The notes under the pieces are model-generated. The model saw only the letters and a list, made by a program, of their open reading frames with translations. It had not been told where the DNA came from and did no database searches. Below, piece by piece: positions 5,921-7,873 of a stretch of DNA of 7,873 nucleotides. The stretch is from NCBI GenBank assembly GCA_018818145.1, contig JAHIST010000094.1, forward strand, positions 1 through 7,873, written 5' to 3'. The translations under genes were made by a program, and so were the position numbers. This stretch comes from Patescibacteria group bacterium. GTDB taxonomy: Bacteria > Patescibacteriota > Minisyncoccia > Portnoybacterales > GWB1-42-6. The stretch's first letter is position 1. Each line of letters opens with the position of its first letter.

Positions 5921-7753
5921 ATGGACAAAATAATCGGTTTTATCGGCCAGGGCTGGATAGGCAAGAACTACGCGGATGATTTTGAGCGCCGGGGTTTTAA
6001 GGTTGTCCGTTATGCCAAAGAGCCGCCCTATAATATTAAAAATGGAGACAATATCAAAGATTGCGATATTGTTTTTATCGCCGTGCCTACGCCGACAACG
6101 CCGCAAGGGTTTGATGATAGTATTTTGCGAGAAACGATTAAATTAGTCGGCCACAAAAAAATCGTCGTTATTAAATCCACAATTTTGCCCGGCACCACCG
6201 AATCAATCCAAAAAGAAAACCCGGATATTTATGTTTTACACTCACCCGAATTTTTGACAGAAGTTAACGCTGTCTACGATGCGGCTAATCCCAATCGCAA
6301 TATTGTTGGCATTCCGATAGACAATTCGGAATACCGCCAGAAAGCGCAGGAAGTTTTGGATATGTTTCCCAAGGCCCCGTATCATTTGATTTGCGATTCC
6401 CGAGATGCCGAAATGATAAAATATGGCGGCAATTGTTGGTCTCATTTCAAAGTTGTTTTCATGAATTTACTCTATGATCTGGCTAAAAAGACGGGTTGTA
6501 GCTTTGAGGTCGTGAAGAATGCCATGTCTTTTGATCCAAGGATCGGCCGGACCCATCTGGATGTGATTCATAAGGGCGGAAGAGGTTCGGGGGGAAACTG
6601 CTTTATAAAAGATTACGCCGTTTTTGCCGATCTTTATGAAAAGTACATGGGTAACGACGAATTGGGCGTAAAACTTTTGCGCGTTCTTGAGGAAAAAAAC
6701 ATTAATTTGCTTATTTCCAGCAACAAAGACCTCAAAATACTGGCCGGAGTTTACGGAGAAGAATTTGTCGAAAGTAGAAAGGAAATTTATCAGAAGAAAA
6801 AATGTTTGGTGACGGGTGGCGCCGGTTTCATCGGCTCAAATTTGGTTGATGAATTAATTAGCCGCGGCTATGAAGTGGTAATAATTGATAATTTATCCAC
6901 CGGCAAAAGAGAAAACTTGAATCCTAAAGCCGAATTTCACGAGCTTGATATCAGAGATTTAGAAAAAATCAAGCCGCTTTTTGAAGGCGTAGACTATGTT
7001 TTTCATACTGCCGCTTTGCCGCGCGTCCAGCCCTCAATTCTGGATCCGATAACCAGCCATGATGTAAATGTCAACGGAACTTTAAATGTGCTGAAAGCTG
7101 CCGTTGACGCCAAAGTTAAAAAAGTCATTTACAGCGCTTCTTCTTCGGCTTATGGCAATCAAGAAATAATGCCTTTGCGCGAGGATATGCCAGCCAGCCC
7201 TTTAAGTCCATACGCTTTGCATAAACATCTGGGCGAACTTTACTGCCGATTATTTAGTAAAATTTACGGCTTGCCGACGGTGAGTCTGCGTTATTTTAAT
7301 ATTTACGGTCGCCGGCAATCTTTGGAAGGTGCTTACGCCTTGGTAATCGCGATTTTTATCAGACAGAGAATAAATAATGAACCCATCACCATAACCGGAG
7401 ACGGCGAACAGCGCCGAGACTTTACCGGTGTAAAAGATGTTGTGGAAGCGAATATTTTAGCGGCAGAAAGCGATAAGGTCGGCCAGGGTGAAGTAATTAA
7501 TATCGGTCGGGGGCAAAATTACAGCGTTAATGAAATAGCCAGATTTATTGGTGGGCCGACAGTTAATATCGCTGCGCGTCTGGAGCCCAGAGAAACTTTG
7601 GCGGATAATTCTTTAGCCCGCGATTTATTAGGTTGGGAACCGAAGGTAAATTTGCCGGAGTGGCTGGAAGAATATAGAAGAGAAATGGGGCTAGTAGATT
7701 TTTTGCCGACAGCCGCTGATTTTGAAAATCGGAATTTGATGCGAAAGGAATAA
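5921..7753 (+). CDS. Fused nucleotide-sugar 6-dehydrogenase and NAD-dependent 4-epimerase
   Basis: The 610-residue protein carries two enzymes in one frame. Residues 1-about 290 match UDP-glucose/GDP-mannose 6-dehydrogenases: G9-x-G11-x2-G14 for NAD, SPEFLTE (108-114), AEMIK with K167 and N171, and the catalytic GGNCFIKD with C227, K230 and D231. The third, sugar-nucleotide-binding domain of these enzymes (about 100 residues) is absent. Residues about 293-590 are an extended short-chain epimerase: TGGAGFIG (298-305), D323 for NAD, a Ser cluster 405-409, Y431-x3-K435, RYFNIYGRRQ and ITGDGEQRRDF. The GRRQ...GAYA pattern resembles UDP-GlcNAc/UDP-Glc 4-epimerases. Together they could oxidise a UDP-hexose to its uronate and invert C4, giving for example UDP-galacturonate or its N-acetyl form; the exact sugar is inferred. 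The start at 5921 opens on the first Rossmann strand and has no clear ribosome binding site. The gene ends in tandem stops TAA TAG. It is divergent from a glycosyltransferase it may supply. Confidence 0.88.
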   Translation: MDKIIGFIGQGWIGKNYADDFERRGFKVVRYAKEPPYNIKNGDNIKDCDIVFIAVPTPTTPQGFDDSILRETIKLVGHKKIVVIKSTILPGTTESIQKENPDIYVLHSPEFLTEVNAVYDAANPNRNIVGIPIDNSEYRQKAQEVLDMFPKAPYHLICDSRDAEMIKYGGNCWSHFKVVFMNLLYDLAKKTGCSFEVVKNAMSFDPRIGRTHLDVIHKGGRGSGGNCFIKDYAVFADLYEKYMGNDELGVKLLRVLEEKNINLLISSNKDLKILAGVYGEEFVESRKEIYQKKKCLVTGGAGFIGSNLVDELISRGYEVVIIDNLSTGKRENLNPKAEFHELDIRDLEKIKPLFEGVDYVFHTAALPRVQPSILDPITSHDVNVNGTLNVLKAAVDAKVKKVIYSASSSAYGNQEIMPLREDMPASPLSPYALHKHLGELYCRLFSKIYGLPTVSLRYFNIYGRRQSLEGAYALVIAIFIRQRINNEPITITGDGEQRRDFTGVKDVVEANILAAESDKVGQGEVINIGRGQNYSVNEIARFIGGPTVNIAARLEPRETLADNSLARDLLGWEPKVNLPEWLEEYRREMGLVDFLPTAADFENRNLMRKE

Positions 7754-7784
7754 TAGAGGTAATTTAAGGGGAAGTAGGCTATAT

Positions 7785-7812
7785 AAGTCGCGGCATTTAG
7801 CGCGGTTTTTTT
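7785..7812 (+). terminator. Rho-independent terminator after the dehydrogenase/epimerase gene
   Basis: AAGTCGCG (7785-7792) pairs with CGCGGTTT (7801-7808), two of the pairs being G-U, around the loop GCATTTAG. A run of seven T (7806-7812) overlaps the 3' arm. It lies 32 nt after the stop codon. The stem is moderate, but position and T-run fit. Confidence 0.6.
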
Positions 7813-7824
7813 GTCGTTTTTGAT

Positions 7825-7853
7825 TTGATTTTTAGCGATTTTTCGGGTATGAT
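7825..7853 (+). promoter_or_regulatory. Sigma70-type promoter for the gene beyond the right edge
   Basis: TTGATT (7825-7830) and TATGAT (7848-7853) are separated by exactly 17 nt, just after the terminator. The expected transcription start is near 7860, only about 3 nt before an ATG at 7863. Confidence 0.6.
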
Positions 7854-7862
7854 AAAAACACT

Positions 7863-7873
7863 ATGCCAGTTGA
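7863..7873 (+). CDS. Possible start of the next gene, cut by the window edge
   Basis: An ATG at 7863 opens a frame reading Met-Pro-Val and then Asp or Glu before the window ends. It is supported only by the promoter directly upstream. If real, its mRNA would be leaderless or nearly so, since there is no room for a ribosome binding site. Too little is visible to name a product. Confidence 0.3.

Noticed and set aside
1..7873. CRISPR arrays, tRNA or rRNA genes, insertion sequences
   Set aside because: No regularly spaced repeats, no cloverleaf-like or rRNA-like sequence, and no transposase or terminal inverted repeats were seen on either strand.

Overview
The window looks like a piece of a bacterial chromosome from a small-genome, probably uncultivated lineage. 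The Candidate Phyla Radiation (Patescibacteria/Parcubacteria type) is my best guess. It rests on a long secreted protein with a lamin-tail domain and Ser/Thr/Pro-rich linkers, the style of the GT4 and epimerase proteins, short intergenic gaps, and many small unrecognised proteins. No marker gene or rRNA is present, so this is inference. All complete genes stop with TAA or TAG and none has an in-frame TGA, so nothing requires a recoded TGA.

Layout. (1) Positions 1-285, minus strand: part of a DUF1614 membrane protein whose 5' end is missing. It meets, head to head and overlapping, the start of the next gene. (2) 278-3880, plus strand: a 1200-residue exported multidomain protein. It has a signal/anchor segment, a zinc-dependent phospholipase C-like domain, a charged helix, a Pro/Ser-rich linker, an Fn3-like domain, a lamin-tail domain, a second Fn3 domain and a C-terminal seven-repeat beta-propeller. 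(3) 3881-4040: convergent intergenic space with one long hairpin of unknown role and one strong bidirectional terminator. (4) 4041-5753, minus strand: a three-gene operon with a GT4-type glycosyltransferase followed by two small unrecognised proteins that resemble each other. (5) 5754-5920: divergent control region with a promoter for each direction and a 13-bp-arm inverted repeat between them. (6) 5921-7753, plus strand: a fused nucleotide-sugar 6-dehydrogenase and 4-epimerase. (7) 7754-7873: a terminator and a strong promoter whose expected start point lies almost on an ATG at the window edge.

How the parts fit. The divergent pair (glycosyltransferase one way, nucleotide-sugar dehydrogenase/epimerase the other) looks like sugar supply plus sugar transfer for a surface glycan, possibly co-controlled from the shared intergenic region. 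The large exported protein is a separate convergent unit, likely acting at or outside the cell surface. The least explained elements are the paralogous small protein pair, the dehydrogenase-epimerase fusion that lacks the usual third dehydrogenase domain, the very AT-rich patch inside the phospholipase-like domain, and the broken DUF1614 gene.
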